A stretch of DNA of 55,766 bases from UMGS363 sp051881775 (GTDB taxonomy: Bacteria > Bacillota > Clostridia > Oscillospirales > Ruminococcaceae): the NCBI GenBank assembly GCA_051881775.1, contig JBJEQN010000059.1, positions 1 to 55,766 on the forward strand, given 5' to 3'. Positions 16,868 to 25,972 of this stretch are shown in pieces. The translations under genes and the position numbers were made by a program. The notes beneath the pieces are model-generated. The model was not told the DNA's origin, made no database searches, and saw nothing but the letters and a program-made list of their open reading frames with translations. The stretch's first letter is position 1. Each line of letters begins with the position of its first letter.

Positions 16868-17863
16868 TCAATCCGCTACTTCGTTAAATTTATGGCACAT
16901 TACAAAATGTCCCGGAGACACTTCAACATTTTCGGGCATCTCCTCCATACAACGCTTATCGGCATAAATACATTTAGTGCAGAATGGACAGCCCTCGGGT
17001 GGGTTATCCGGCGTGGGAGCGTCTCCCACCTTCAGATCAAGGCTGAAGCCTTCGTCGTTTATGCCCTTTTTTATACTCGGAGCAGCTTTGAGAAGCACCT
17101 TTGTATACGGGTGCCGTGCGTCCTTGTAAATATCCCTGCTCTTTGCCCTTTCAACGATGTGACCGAGGTACATTATAAGTATCTCATCGGCTATCTGACG
17201 GACTACCGCAAGGTCGTGTGCAACAAGAAGTATGGCAAGGTCAAGCTCGCTTTGCAGATCCATAAGCAGGTTGATTATCTGCGCCTGCAGCGAAACATCC
17301 AGAGCGGAGATAGGCTCGTCCGCAAGCAGCAGCTTGGGATTGACAACAAGCGCCCTTGCAATGACCGCACGCTGGCGCTGACCGCCCGAAAGCTGGTGAG
17401 GGTATCTTGTAAGGAAATCCGTATCAAGACCGATAAGGTTAAAGGTCTTTTTGATTATTTCAAGCCTTTCCTCCGCAGACTTCACGCCCGACAGCTTAAG
17501 GGGTTCCTCAATGGACTGCTGTATAGTCATTCTCGGGTGAAGAGAGGAAAGGGTGTCCTGAAATATCATCTGCACCTGCTTTTTCATTTCGGCACGTTCC
17601 TCGGGATAAAGCTCGTCAAGAGGACAGCCCTTGAAGCACACCTTGCCGAAGGTAGGCTTTTCAATGTCCGATATTATTCTCAGCAGAACGGATTTTCCGC
17701 AGCCCGATTCTCCTACAAGAGCCGTAGTCTTTCCCTCTCGTACTTCAAGAGAAACATCCTCAACGATATGCTTCTGACCCACTACCTTGCTGAAAAGACC
17801 CTTTCTCACCGGATAATGCTTTATAATATTATCACAAGATAAAAGAGGATATGTTTTATCCAT
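16868..17863 (-). CDS. Peptide-type ABC transporter ATP-binding protein (DppF/OppF-like)
   Basis: 331-aa ATPase that powers import through the adjacent permeases. Walker A GESGCGKS is near residue 53, signature LSGGQRQR near residue 162, Walker B LLLADEPISALD, and the H-loop HDLAVV follows. The C-terminal oligopeptide/dipeptide domain is present, with the iron-sulphur-type Cys cluster CPFCTKC ... C. Ribosome site GGAAGG lies 7 nt before ATG 17863. It is last in a five-gene transporter set and follows the DppD-like gene by 21 nt. Confidence 0.93.
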   Translation of the reverse strand: MDKTYPLLSCDNIIKHYPVRKGLFSKVVGQKHIVEDVSLEVREGKTTALVGESGCGKSVLLRIISDIEKPTFGKVCFKGCPLDELYPEERAEMKKQVQMIFQDTLSSLHPRMTIQQSIEEPLKLSGVKSAEERLEIIKKTFNLIGLDTDFLTRYPHQLSGGQRQRAVIARALVVNPKLLLADEPISALDVSLQAQIINLLMDLQSELDLAILLVAHDLAVVRQIADEILIMYLGHIVERAKSRDIYKDARHPYTKVLLKAAPSIKKGINDEGFSLDLKVGDAPTPDNPPEGCPFCTKCIYADKRCMEEMPENVEVSPGHFVMCHKFNEVAD

Positions 17864-17884
17864 TTGTTTTCACCTTCCGTTCAG

Positions 17885-18916
17885 TTACTCCAGTACCGTA
17901 TCATCGGCTGTATTATAATCAAGCAGCGGAAAATGGCAGGCGCAGTACCTGTCCTCACCTATCTGTTTAAGCTCGGGTACTTCCGACCTGCATATATCCT
18001 TTGCATAAGGACATCTGGGAGCAAAAGCGCAGCCGGGCTGGGGCTTTGCCATATTGGGAGGAAAGCCCGAAATGGATTTAAGGCGCTTTGTCTTTCTTTC
18101 TTCAAGCAAAGGCACCGACTGGATAAGTCCGACGGTATACGGGTGGGCAGGCTTAAGCAAAAGCTCCTTCTTAGGCGAAAATTCCACGCAGCGTCCTGCA
18201 TACATAACGAAAATATCGTCCGAGAACTGCGAAACAACGCCGAAGTCATGGGTGATTATCATAATTGAAATACCCGTTTCCTTCTGCAGCTCGCTGAGCG
18301 CCTCGATTATCTCCGCCTGTATGGTTATGCCAAGGCTCGTTGTGGGTTCGTCGGCAATAAGAATATCTGGGTCGCATATCATTGACATTGCAATAAATAT
18401 TCTCTGTCTGAAGCCTGCCGAAAACTCGCAGGGGAACTTTTTGAGAACATCTGCGCAGTCTCTTATTCCCACAAGACGGAGTACCTGCTCCGCCTTTTTA
18501 ATTGCGTCTGCCTTTGAAGCGCCCTTGTTATGCACTCTGTACGCTTCAATAAGCTGGTCGCCAAGGGTAAGGTAAGGATTAAAGGAGGTGGTCGGGTCCT
18601 GGAATATCATTGATATTTCGGCGCCCCTTATCTCGCTCATTCTTTTCTCGCTTGCTTCAAGGAGGTTTTCACCCTTGAATTCTATTGTTCCGCCGGCAAT
18701 ATAGCCCGGCTCGTCCACTATCCTCATTATTGAACGGGAAGTAACGCTTTTTCCCGAGCCGCTTTCGCCGATGATGCCGAGAACGTGACCCTTTTTCAGT
18801 GAAAATGTAACGCCCTCTACCGCCTTAACGGTAAGCGTATCGCTTATCTTGAAATATGTTTTCAGATCGGTAACTTTCAGAAGAACGTCGCCGACAGAGG
18901 TTTCTTTCTTTTCCAT
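17885..18916 (-). CDS. Peptide-type ABC transporter ATP-binding protein (DppD/OppD-like)
   Basis: 343-aa ATPase partner of the DppF-like protein. Walker A GESGSGKS, signature FSAGFRQR (unusual AGFRQR instead of GGMRQR), Walker B ILIADEPTTSL, H-loop THDFGVV and the C-terminal Cys-containing oligo_HPY domain (CAFAPRCPYAKDIC) are visible. ATG 18916 with GGGAGGAAAC upstream is chosen over the reading from 18952, which would overlap the permease. The DEPTTSL motif has the usual Asp after it replaced (SLGIT instead of ALDVT), so the D-loop is atypical. Confidence 0.93.
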   Translation of the reverse strand: MEKKETSVGDVLLKVTDLKTYFKISDTLTVKAVEGVTFSLKKGHVLGIIGESGSGKSVTSRSIMRIVDEPGYIAGGTIEFKGENLLEASEKRMSEIRGAEISMIFQDPTTSFNPYLTLGDQLIEAYRVHNKGASKADAIKKAEQVLRLVGIRDCADVLKKFPCEFSAGFRQRIFIAMSMICDPDILIADEPTTSLGITIQAEIIEALSELQKETGISIMIITHDFGVVSQFSDDIFVMYAGRCVEFSPKKELLLKPAHPYTVGLIQSVPLLEERKTKRLKSISGFPPNMAKPQPGCAFAPRCPYAKDICRSEVPELKQIGEDRYCACHFPLLDYNTADDTVLE

Positions 18917-18929
18917 GATGTTTCCTCCC

Positions 18930-19829
18930 TTATTTGCGCAGCTTGGGGTCAAGCTTTGTCTGAATGCTGTCGCCTATAAAGTTAAGCGCAAGAACAAGGA
19001 TCATAATAACTATTCCGGGGATAGCCGTTATCCACCAGTCTGTGGACATATACTGTCTGCCGTCCGCCATAATGTTGCCGAGAGAAACGGACGGTGATTT
19101 TATACCCAGCTGCATATAGCTGAGAAGGCTCTCATTGATTATCATGGAAGCAATATCAAGGGGCAGAACGGGAAGAATAGCCGGAAGAAGATTTCTGCCG
19201 ATATACTTTACCGAGATCCTGAGCTTTCCTGCGCCCATCATACGGGCTGCCGCAATGTAGTCCATATCCTTCTGCATCATAACGCTTGACCTTACAACTC
19301 TTGCATAAGCAGGCCATGCCGAAAGACTAAGCACGATAATAATGCTCAGCGGCTTCGGTTCAAACAGCGTAAGAGCGATTATGGCAAGAACAATGAACGG
19401 GAAACCCATCTGAATATCCGTTATTCTCATTATAATTGTATCAATGAAATTCGGGTGGGAAAGTCCCGAGATAATACCGAGGATAACGCCTATAACAAGA
19501 GCAAGGCTTACGCCTCCAAGACTTATGAGCAGCGATGTTCTCAGACCGTAAAGGATACGGCTGAAAAGGTCACGTCCCATTGCATCAACACCGAGGATAT
19601 GCTCGCTGTCGGTAAAAGGCTTGGTAAGACGTATGGACGGGGTCATTTTCTGCGGATCGCAGGGTGCTATCAGCGGAGCAAAAACCGCCGCAATGACCGC
19701 AATTGCAACGATAACAAGACCTATGGTAAGAAGCTTGTTTTTCCATGCAGCCTTGCACAAAGCCTTGAATTTGCCCGATGACTTTACGGCAGGCTTTACG
19801 TTAGCCGGATTGGCAGTTGCTGTACTCAT
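18930..19829 (-). CDS. Peptide-type ABC transporter permease (DppC/OppC-like)
   Basis: 299-aa inner-membrane permease with the N-terminal OppC helix (KNKLLTIGLVIVAIAVIAAV) and five further spans. The BPD_transp_1 EAA loop is recognisable around YIAAARMMGAGKLRISVKYI. Typical phrases include HILGVDAMGRDLFSRILYG. It starts one base after the dppB-like stop with GGGGGA upstream and ends 13 nt before the DppD-like ATG, so the three are tightly coupled. Confidence 0.93.
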   Translation of the reverse strand: MSTATANPANVKPAVKSSGKFKALCKAAWKNKLLTIGLVIVAIAVIAAVFAPLIAPCDPQKMTPSIRLTKPFTDSEHILGVDAMGRDLFSRILYGLRTSLLISLGGVSLALVIGVILGIISGLSHPNFIDTIIMRITDIQMGFPFIVLAIIALTLFEPKPLSIIIVLSLSAWPAYARVVRSSVMMQKDMDYIAAARMMGAGKLRISVKYIGRNLLPAILPVLPLDIASMIINESLLSYMQLGIKSPSVSLGNIMADGRQYMSTDWWITAIPGIVIMILVLALNFIGDSIQTKLDPKLRK

Positions 19830-19830
19830 A

Positions 19831-20760
19831 TTACAAATCCCCCTGTGCTTTTCTTATACGGGGGTCAAGATATGCGTATCCGATGTCGATAAGCATATTG
19901 ACCACGATAAAAAACGTTGAAAAAACGATGATAAGACCCTGAACAAGGTTATAATCTCGCCTGTTGATAGCGTTAAGTATCTCATAGCCTATTCCCGGAT
20001 AGCTGAAAACATATTCGATAACAACTATGCTTCCTGCAAGGAATCCGAGCTGACCGCCGAAAACGGTAAGAAGCGGAATGAGCGAATTGCGGAGCGCATA
20101 TTTGAAAAGCACCGCCGCCTTGGGAACGCCTCTTGCGTGAGCCGCCTTTACAAAATCCTGGCTGTAGCTGTCTATCATGCTAAGACGGATATTTTTCGTC
20201 ATTACCGACATTATAGGCAGCGCAAGGACTATGGACGGAAGAATGGTGCTTATGTAACCCTTGTAATCCATGGACGGCAGCAGATTCAGCTTTACGCAGA
20301 CCAGAAGAATAAGCATTGTTGCCACCCAGTAGTTGGGCATGGACTGGAAAATTACCGAAAAGCCTGAAATTATCCTGTCCAGAGGCTTTCCATTGTGAAG
20401 CGCAGCAGTAACTCCAAGCACCATGCTCAGAACAACGGCGATAACAACGGTATTAAGCATAAGAAGTGCGGATTTGCCGATAGTTCCGGCAATAATACTG
20501 TTAACGGAAGCGCCCTTGAAATAGGATTGACCCATATCGCCGTGAAAAATATTGACGATATAATCCTTGAACTGTACAAGTATCGGATTATCAAGTCCCA
20601 TTTCCGCTCTGATGACTTCACGCTGCTCGTCGGTAGCGTTTGGAGCCATTATCTTGGTCGGGTCTCCCGGGATATTTCTAAGTAAAACAAAGCTCAACAA
20701 TGTAACGCAGAACAGAATGAATATTCCCTGAATTACTCGCTTTATTGTTGTGTTAAGCAC
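19831..20760 (-). CDS. Peptide-type ABC transporter permease (DppB/OppB-like)
   Basis: 309-aa permease, six spans, starting with the family N-terminal helix (IQGIFILFCVTLLSFVLLRNIPGDP). It contains the EAA-like loop DFVKAAHARGVPKAAVLFKY and the C-terminal VIEYVFSYPGIGYEILNAI typical of DppB/GsiC. The start is GTG 20760 with GGGGGAA upstream. It forms a heterodimeric channel with the DppC-like protein. A hairpin separates it from the binding-protein gene. Confidence 0.93.
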   Translation of the reverse strand: MLNTTIKRVIQGIFILFCVTLLSFVLLRNIPGDPTKIMAPNATDEQREVIRAEMGLDNPILVQFKDYIVNIFHGDMGQSYFKGASVNSIIAGTIGKSALLMLNTVVIAVVLSMVLGVTAALHNGKPLDRIISGFSVIFQSMPNYWVATMLILLVCVKLNLLPSMDYKGYISTILPSIVLALPIMSVMTKNIRLSMIDSYSQDFVKAAHARGVPKAAVLFKYALRNSLIPLLTVFGGQLGFLAGSIVVIEYVFSYPGIGYEILNAINRRDYNLVQGLIIVFSTFFIVVNMLIDIGYAYLDPRIRKAQGDL

Positions 20761-20807
20761 AATATGTTCCCCCTTCGTTCAAAAGCACGAATCGAAATAA
20801 TGGCAAC

Positions 20808-20836
20808 GGGCAGACGCTTTTATCAGCGTACTGCCC
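20808..20836 (-). promoter_or_regulatory. Intra-operon hairpin between binding-protein and permease genes
   Basis: GGGCAG (20808-20813) pairs with CTGCCC (20831-20836), extended by an inner ACGC/GCGT stem. No U-run follows on the minus strand. Such a stem after a solute-binding-protein gene typically stabilises the upstream mRNA, giving more binding protein than permease. Confidence 0.45.
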
Positions 20837-20887
20837 ATTAACCACATTGTTAAAGAAGAGTATAATGAAAATTTCGGGTTGTTAAGG

Positions 20888-22495
20888 TTATGACTTTACA
20901 GCGTTCTTTACTTCAAAGCTTGTTGTAGGAAGTGCCTTGAAGCCTTCAACGTTAGAACCAACACCAAAGATAGCCATGGAGTTGAAGAGAGGAACGTCCT
21001 CGCACTTTTCAACGAGAAGAGGATATACTTCATCGGAAAGGATAGCTTTTCTCTTTTCGCTGTCAAGCTCTGCAGCTTCCTTGTCCATTACAGCGTCAAG
21101 CTCGCTGTCAACGAACTTGGTGATAAGACCGGGAGATCTGTAGAAAGGATTGAGCTTAAGGTCAGGCTCAAGTCCCGGAGGACACCAGCCGCCGTCGATC
21201 ATCGTACAGGGAGTTGCCTGATAGTACATATCGTTCCATGTTGCGGTCTCAACAGGATTGAACTTAACGTTAAGACCGAGAGCCTGCAGGTTTGCGGTGA
21301 TGAACTCGCCGTATTCCTTAGTCTTTACATAGAAACCTACAGAAGTGGTATATGTGAGCTCGGGGAGACCTTCGCCGTTGGGATAGCCTGCCTCGGCAAG
21401 AAGCTCTGCAGCGTATTCGGGGTCGTATGTGGGGAAGCCTTCAACGGGAGAATAGCCCCATACTGTGGACGAAACGTAGCAGTCTGCAACCTGACCGTAG
21501 CCCTGGAGAATATCGTTTACGATAGTTTCTCTGTCGATAGCGTAGGAGATAGCCTTTCTTACCAGCTCTTCGTTCATAGGCTCAACCTCGAACTTGAAGA
21601 ACAGATGCTTAAGCTCGGTAGTAAGCTGAGTGATGACTTCCGTATCGGGATTGCTTTCAAGAACGCTTACCTGCTCGGATTCAACACGCTCGATAATGTC
21701 GGCTTCACCTGTCTGGAGAGCCGCAAGTCTTGTGGAAGAATCGGCAACGTATTTGTACTGAACATAAGGCGTCTTGGGAGCGCCTTCCCAGCAGTCCTCA
21801 AATGCGGAATAGTAAATAGTATCATTTTCGTACTTGTCAAACTTGTAAGCGCCTGTGCCGTTAAGTCTGGAAGAAAGTACGGAGGGATCGGCAATATCAT
21901 CGGCGGACATTACGGGTACCATACAAAGCATATTGATAAGACCCGAATAAGGCGAACCATCCTCCATCTGAACGTTGACGGTGTACTGGTCAACTACTTC
22001 CACCTTTACAGGCTGGCTCCACCATGCGGTGGTTACGCTGTCCTTGGAGGAATGCTTTTCAAGAGTAGCCTTAACGTCGTCTGCGTCAAAGTCTGTGCCG
22101 TCCTGGAACTTTACGCCCTCTCTCAGTTTAAGCTGAAGAGTTGCGTCATCAATGTATTCCCAGGAAAGAGCAAGCTCAGGGGAAAGCTCCTGTGTATCGG
22201 TATCCATATGGATAAGCCTGTTGTAGCATATCCACTCTGCATGAAGCTGAGATAAAGCGGTGTGACCCGTAGGATCCCAGTTTCCGAGGAAGTTTTCAGC
22301 AGAAAGGATAACCAGCGTATCCTTGCTTCCGGCAGTTCTTCCGCCGCTTGACGCAGCAGCCGCCGTACCGTCAGCGTTTGCAGCCGCAGTACCGCCGTCC
22401 GATGAAGAACCGCCCTCCGAAGCTCCGCAGCCTGCCATCATAGAAGCAGCAAGCAATGCGGAGACCATTGCCATTGTCAGCTTTTTAAGTTTCAT
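20888..22495 (-). CDS. Peptide-type ABC transporter substrate-binding lipoprotein (SBP family 5)
   Basis: 535-aa extracellular lipoprotein. The signal MKLKKLTMAMVSALLAAS is followed by lipobox MAGC at about residue 22, then an Ala/Ser/Gly linker. The mature part has the family 5 layout: LSPELALSWEYIDDATLQL, LREGVKFQDGTDFDADDVKATLE near residue 115, and EPMNEELVRKAISYAIDRETIV near residue 320. ATG 22495 has GGAG 9 nt upstream; the in-frame GTG at 22504 is discarded. It follows the amidase and a small protein in the same operon, so the bound substrate is probably an amide- or peptide-like nitrogen compound. That is inference. Confidence 0.92.
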   Translation of the reverse strand: MKLKKLTMAMVSALLAASMMAGCGASEGGSSSDGGTAAANADGTAAAASSGGRTAGSKDTLVILSAENFLGNWDPTGHTALSQLHAEWICYNRLIHMDTDTQELSPELALSWEYIDDATLQLKLREGVKFQDGTDFDADDVKATLEKHSSKDSVTTAWWSQPVKVEVVDQYTVNVQMEDGSPYSGLINMLCMVPVMSADDIADPSVLSSRLNGTGAYKFDKYENDTIYYSAFEDCWEGAPKTPYVQYKYVADSSTRLAALQTGEADIIERVESEQVSVLESNPDTEVITQLTTELKHLFFKFEVEPMNEELVRKAISYAIDRETIVNDILQGYGQVADCYVSSTVWGYSPVEGFPTYDPEYAAELLAEAGYPNGEGLPELTYTTSVGFYVKTKEYGEFITANLQALGLNVKFNPVETATWNDMYYQATPCTMIDGGWCPPGLEPDLKLNPFYRSPGLITKFVDSELDAVMDKEAAELDSEKRKAILSDEVYPLLVEKCEDVPLFNSMAIFGVGSNVEGFKALPTTSFEVKNAVKS

Positions 22496-22542
22496 ATAAA
22501 CCACTCCAAATCTTTTTCTTTTTCCTTATTCCTTAATTCAAT

Positions 22543-22806
22543 TTAAAATGCAAGGGGCTTGAGATTTTTCTTTGCCGTCTGAAGGGAAGCGGCAATGTAA
22601 GCGTTGTAGAAAGCGTCCGCATTGGGATATTCATCGGGGACCATAGGCTCCACAAGCGAAGCTGCACTTACTTCCTTTTCATAATCGATTTTTACCGTAA
22701 AACCATCCAGCTTTGAAATGATCTCGGACTTTGAAGCAGGAAAGGTAACTCCCGCTTTGCCCATTGCCTTAACCATATAATGCAGATCAGCACCAAAAGC
22801 AGCCAT
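22543..22806 (-). CDS. Small protein of unknown function in the amidase operon
   Basis: 87 aa, mixed alpha/beta, soluble, no membrane segment and no Cys motif. Notable segments are ADLHYMVKAMGKAGVTFPAS and DAFYNAYIAASLQTAKKNL. ATG 22806 has GAGGAG upstream; the reading from 22824 would put the start before that site. It lies 33 nt after the amidase and 47 nt before the binding-protein gene, so it may be a subunit or chaperone of the amidase. No family is recognised. Confidence 0.7.
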   Translation of the reverse strand: MAAFGADLHYMVKAMGKAGVTFPASKSEIISKLDGFTVKIDYEKEVSAASLVEPMVPDEYPNADAFYNAYIAASLQTAKKNLKPLAF

Positions 22807-22839
22807 ATTAAAAACTCCTCTCAAGATCTTTATTTTTCA

Positions 22840-23754
22840 TTACTTTTTGAATGCGTTATAATCGGAAAGGTCACGTCCTATGCCGTTTTCATCGGGGCAG
22901 GAAGCTCCTCTGTGCTTGTACTGCCAGATGAAGTTATAAGCGCCTGCCTGTTCACGCATCTTGTCAACGATACCGGGATAAACATCAACTTTGAGAAGCC
23001 AAGGGATTCCTTTGGGAGCCTGTCCGAAGATCGTTCCGTCGGGGTTAACTGCCATGCTGTCGCCGAAATAGGTGTAACACTCGTCAACTCCCACAGAGTT
23101 GCAGGCAAGAACGTAAGCCTGATTGCAGTAAGCGCCTGCCTTGTTGGTGATCTCCCATGCGTTGTCGTAAGGAGCCATATAGTGGGAAACACGGCAGATA
23201 ACGTTAGCGCCGTTTACAGCAGCCTCTCTCCAGATCTCGGGATAGTCGCCGTCTGCGCAGATGATAGTGGCGATCTTTGAACCCTTGGGACCGTCAACAA
23301 CGGGACACTCCGTACCGGGTACTGTAGGCTCGTTAGGGAGCCATGGATTCATTTTAACATACTTGTGAACTATCTCGCCCTGATCGTTGATGATAATAGC
23401 CATATTCTTGATGAATTTGCCGTCATCTTCAACTACCCAAGGGTCAAAAATTCCCCATACGCCCAGTTCCTTGCACTTAGCCTTTACCTTCTGAATAGGC
23501 TCTGCGTCAAGTGTAAACGCAACATCAAGCCAATCCACGGGAGCCATGCCCTGGAAGCAGCATTCGGGGAACATAATAAGATCAAATCCGGGGAAGCCTA
23601 CTGCCGCCCTGTCCATATATTCAAGGATCTGATTTGTGTTAAATCTTACGTCTTCAATTGTGTGTGCGCTTTTCGGAGCGATCTGAGCCAAAACAACACT
23701 CATTGCTTCGGTTTCGATCTTACCGTTAAGTGCGTATGTAGCGCCCATGTTCAT
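22840..23754 (-). CDS. Nitrilase-superfamily amidase (aliphatic amidase/formamidase-like)
   Basis: 304-aa carbon-nitrogen hydrolase predicted to release ammonia from a small amide. The catalytic triad is visible: Glu in LIMFPECCFQG, Lys in VHKYVKMNPWLP and Cys in IICADGDYPEIW. The ICADGDYPEIWREAAVNGA stretch and later HYMAPYDNAWEITNKAGAYC match the AmiE/AmiF branch rather than plant-type nitrilases. It is shorter than AmiE (about 345). ATG 23754 has AGGAGG 9 nt upstream. As first gene behind a leader terminator and before an ABC importer, it probably processes the imported compound. The exact substrate is not readable. Confidence 0.85.
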   Translation of the reverse strand: MNMGATYALNGKIETEAMSVVLAQIAPKSAHTIEDVRFNTNQILEYMDRAAVGFPGFDLIMFPECCFQGMAPVDWLDVAFTLDAEPIQKVKAKCKELGVWGIFDPWVVEDDGKFIKNMAIIINDQGEIVHKYVKMNPWLPNEPTVPGTECPVVDGPKGSKIATIICADGDYPEIWREAAVNGANVICRVSHYMAPYDNAWEITNKAGAYCNQAYVLACNSVGVDECYTYFGDSMAVNPDGTIFGQAPKGIPWLLKVDVYPGIVDKMREQAGAYNFIWQYKHRGASCPDENGIGRDLSDYNAFKK

Positions 23755-23819
23755 AACAATATTCCTCCTGAAAAAATATTAATGATGTTTCGGCACATCT
23801 GCACAACATTGTGCGGCTG

Positions 23820-23854
23820 CAAAAAAGCGCTGAACCCCAATTCGGAGTTCAGCG
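23820..23854 (-). terminator. Leader terminator (attenuator) of the amidase operon
   Basis: On the minus strand a stem (23828-23835 with 23847-23854, continued after one mismatch to a 5-nt loop) is followed directly by a U-run (23826-23820). It lies about 70 nt downstream of the operon's predicted start point and 65 nt before the amidase ribosome site, so it must be read through for expression. An upstream stem GACGGAAAG/CTTCCGCC (about 23890-23916) could be part of the sensing structure. Confidence 0.7.
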
Positions 23855-23925
23855 TCATTGCTGCCAAATATATTTTTAAGAAGTGCCTTAGCGGCGGAAG
23901 AATTTTTCTTTCCGTCATGCTTAAT

Positions 23926-23969
23926 ATTATAACCTCATTTTGCAATTTGTCAACGTAAAAATTGCAAAA
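23926..23969 (-). promoter_or_regulatory. Promoter of the amidase/ABC-transporter operon with flanking inverted repeat
   Basis: Minus-strand TTGACA (23953-23948), a 16-bp spacer and TATAAT (23931-23926). The -35 box lies inside an inverted repeat, TTTTGCAATTT (23938-23948) and AAAATTGCAAAA (23958-23969), which could bind a dimeric regulator. Together with the leader terminator this suggests two layers of control. Confidence 0.72.
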
Positions 23970-24520
23970 AACTTTATTTCGTTAGATTTTCATACTTTAA
24001 TTTACTTTTACCCAAAAATTTTTACCAGAATACCCGATTTACACAAAATATTAATTTTAAAGTCTAAGTCGGCTATTTTACAGTACTTGGCGCCTTGGAT
24101 ATATTTCCTGCAAAGGATTCAAGCAGACACAAAACCGCAAAAAAGCAAAACATCATCGCCGTTTAATTATGAATTTTAATTTACGGTTTCTTGCATTTTA
24201 AAAGTTAAGTAACATTTTCCTCAGATTTGAGCAACGCCGTTTTTACACAGTTGTCAACAGGCAAATACGTTAAATAAAAAGGGTAATATATGTATTAAAG
24301 TTGACCATTTGACCTCAAAAATCACCTTTGGCGGATAAAAAACACAAATACTCCGCAGATCCAACCCAAAGAAGCAGCTTTTATCGGACGCACTTATCAA
24401 AAAAATAAAATATGCCGCAGCTTTTCCTGCAATGACGCTTATCCCCCTCCATCGATTGACAGAGGGAGATTTTTGTCATATAGAATTATGAGCTTTTATA
24501 GTTGAGACAAGCTGCGCTCA
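23970..24520. other. Gene-free AT-rich interval
   Basis: No credible coding region on either strand. A GC stem CCCTC/GAGGG with a T-run (24445-24474) looks like a plus-strand terminator, but no plus-strand gene precedes it, so it may be what is left of a lost gene. The interval marks the change from GC-richer metabolic genes to AT-richer accessory DNA. Confidence 0.5.
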
Positions 24521-24573
24521 GTAATGGTCATATTTTTTTGTGGTTATCAAATGGTGCAGGTACGTTGTTTAAG
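24521..24573. repeat. 3'-flank repeat of the ATPase family, locus 1
   Basis: This segment (AATGGTCAT ... TATCAAATGGTGCAGGTACG) lies just beyond the ATPase stop. It recurs in altered form at 28804-28866 and 31155-31375, where only fragments of the ATPase gene or none remain. It is probably the downstream flank carried along when the ATPase gene was copied. Confidence 0.6.
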
Positions 24574-24583
24574 TCATAACACA

Positions 24584-25810
24584 TCAAATAAGATTACTCG
24601 GAATAAACGAATTTTTATCGTCAATGGGAACGGGGCTGTCGCACATACACACAAGCCCTCCATAGCCTCTCGGTATGGAAGCCTTGTCAATAAGCTCATA
24701 TTTTTTGACCTCGTTCCGATTAGGCGAAGCCGACTTTTTGATTTCAAGTGGGTGAATTTGTCCGTTCAGCTCAACAAAAACATCTATTTCCTTTGCATTT
24801 GAATCACGGTAATAGCTGAGATTAGCCTTGGTTTTTCCGTAAGCATAATTTTTCAGCAGCTCGGATACCACATAATTTTCAAAGTAATGACCGCTTGCCG
24901 CACCGTTCATAAGGGTATCTCTTGTCAGCCACATGGATAGATACGCACAAAGTCCCGTATCGCAGAAATACAGCTTCGGAGTTTTTACAAGCCGTTTCAG
25001 CTCATTATTTGAATAGGGCGCCAGAAGGTATATAATGCCCAAACCTTCAAGCAGCCTTACCCAATCCTTTGCAGTAGGTTCGGAAATATCAGCCGCAGAA
25101 GCAAGAGTAGAGTAATTTATTTGCTCGGCAGTGAGAGCGGCACAGGCTTTCAGCAGCTTCAGAAATTTTACCGAATCCGTAACACCGCCTGCCTCTGCCA
25201 CATCACGCATTAAGTAGGTGTCAATATAGGAATTGTAATACTCCTGCCGCATTTCCTCATCTGCCTGCTGTACCTGCGGCATACCACCTCTCCAGATATG
25301 CTCAAATACATCTGTAATATCGTTGGGAGGAAGCAGCTTCTGACGTTCCTGCAGATTTTCCAAGGAAAAATCAAGAGGTTCTTCAAAAATCACACCGTTT
25401 TTTTCTCTCTGCGAAAGGCTGTAAAGCTGTAATATCCCTATCCTACCTGCAAGAGTTTCTCTGACCTGTTTCATCATATTATACTGCTGAGAACCTGTCA
25501 GCCAGAACAAGCCTGTTTCCTCGGTGTTGTCGCATATCAGCTTGATTCGTTCAAAAAGCTGCGGAGCATGCTGCACTTCGTCAATAAGGACAGGTGGTTT
25601 GTACGTCTGCAAAAACAACGCAGGGTCGGATTGTGCCAGCTCTCTTGCCATAAGGTCATCAAGGCTGACATAGGTTCTGTCTGTTCCTTCGGCAAGGTGC
25701 TTGAGCATAGTAGTCTTGCCGACCTGCCTTGCTCCTATTACAAGCACGACTTTGAAAAAAGTGTTCATTTGCTTGAATTTACGTTCAAGCTCACGAGTTA
25801 TATATTTCAT
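24584..25810 (-). CDS. AAA-family ATPase with DUF4143 domain
   Basis: 408 aa. The N-terminal P-loop ATPase has Walker A VIGARQVGKTTML near residue 25, Walker B PVLIDEVQHAPQLF and sensor-like WLTGSQQ. The C-terminal DUF4143 half (WRGGMPQV, YFCDTGLCAYL, NYAYGKTKANLSYYRD..KEIDVFVELNGQIHPLEIKKS) has a PD-(D/E)xK nuclease-like EIDV...EIK core. Members are common in gut bacteria and archaea and remain poorly characterised. ATG 25810 has AAAAGGAGG upstream. Parts of its 3' end are repeated at 26929-26985 and 31455-31490. Confidence 0.9.
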   Translation of the reverse strand: MKYITRELERKFKQMNTFFKVVLVIGARQVGKTTMLKHLAEGTDRTYVSLDDLMARELAQSDPALFLQTYKPPVLIDEVQHAPQLFERIKLICDNTEETGLFWLTGSQQYNMMKQVRETLAGRIGILQLYSLSQREKNGVIFEEPLDFSLENLQERQKLLPPNDITDVFEHIWRGGMPQVQQADEEMRQEYYNSYIDTYLMRDVAEAGGVTDSVKFLKLLKACAALTAEQINYSTLASAADISEPTAKDWVRLLEGLGIIYLLAPYSNNELKRLVKTPKLYFCDTGLCAYLSMWLTRDTLMNGAASGHYFENYVVSELLKNYAYGKTKANLSYYRDSNAKEIDVFVELNGQIHPLEIKKSASPNRNEVKKYELIDKASIPRGYGGLVCMCDSPVPIDDKNSFIPSNLI

Positions 25811-25847
25811 AGCAGCCTCCTTTTTATGAAAATCTAAAATCAACTTT

Positions 25848-25876
25848 ATTTTATCATAATTTTGTAAAAACGTCAA
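25848..25876 (-). promoter_or_regulatory. Promoter of the first ATPase gene
   Basis: Minus-strand TTGACG (25876-25871), 17-bp spacer, TAAAAT (25853-25848), about 30 nt before the ribosome site. Confidence 0.6.
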
Positions 25877-25923
25877 TGGAAATATACATTATAATATAAC
25901 AAACCTGTGATATATTATATTTT

Positions 25924-25965
25924 CCGTTAGAGAAAAATGCAGCTTGGCGCAAAAATTTCTAATGG
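25924..25965. repeat. Inverted repeat upstream of the first ATPase gene
   Basis: CCGTTAGAGAAAAATGC and GCAAAAATTTCTAATGG are imperfect complements around an 8-bp centre. The same two arms, in opposite order and spread 36 bp apart, surround the promoter of the second ATPase gene (32316-32389). It is either a shared operator or a small inserted repeat. Confidence 0.5.
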
Positions 25966-25972
25966 TATGCTT

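Noticed and set aside
16892..17842. 316-codon plus-strand frame opposite the DppF-like gene
   Set aside because: It mirrors the codon pattern of the ATPase gene; the minus-strand protein has all ABC motifs, so this is a shadow frame.
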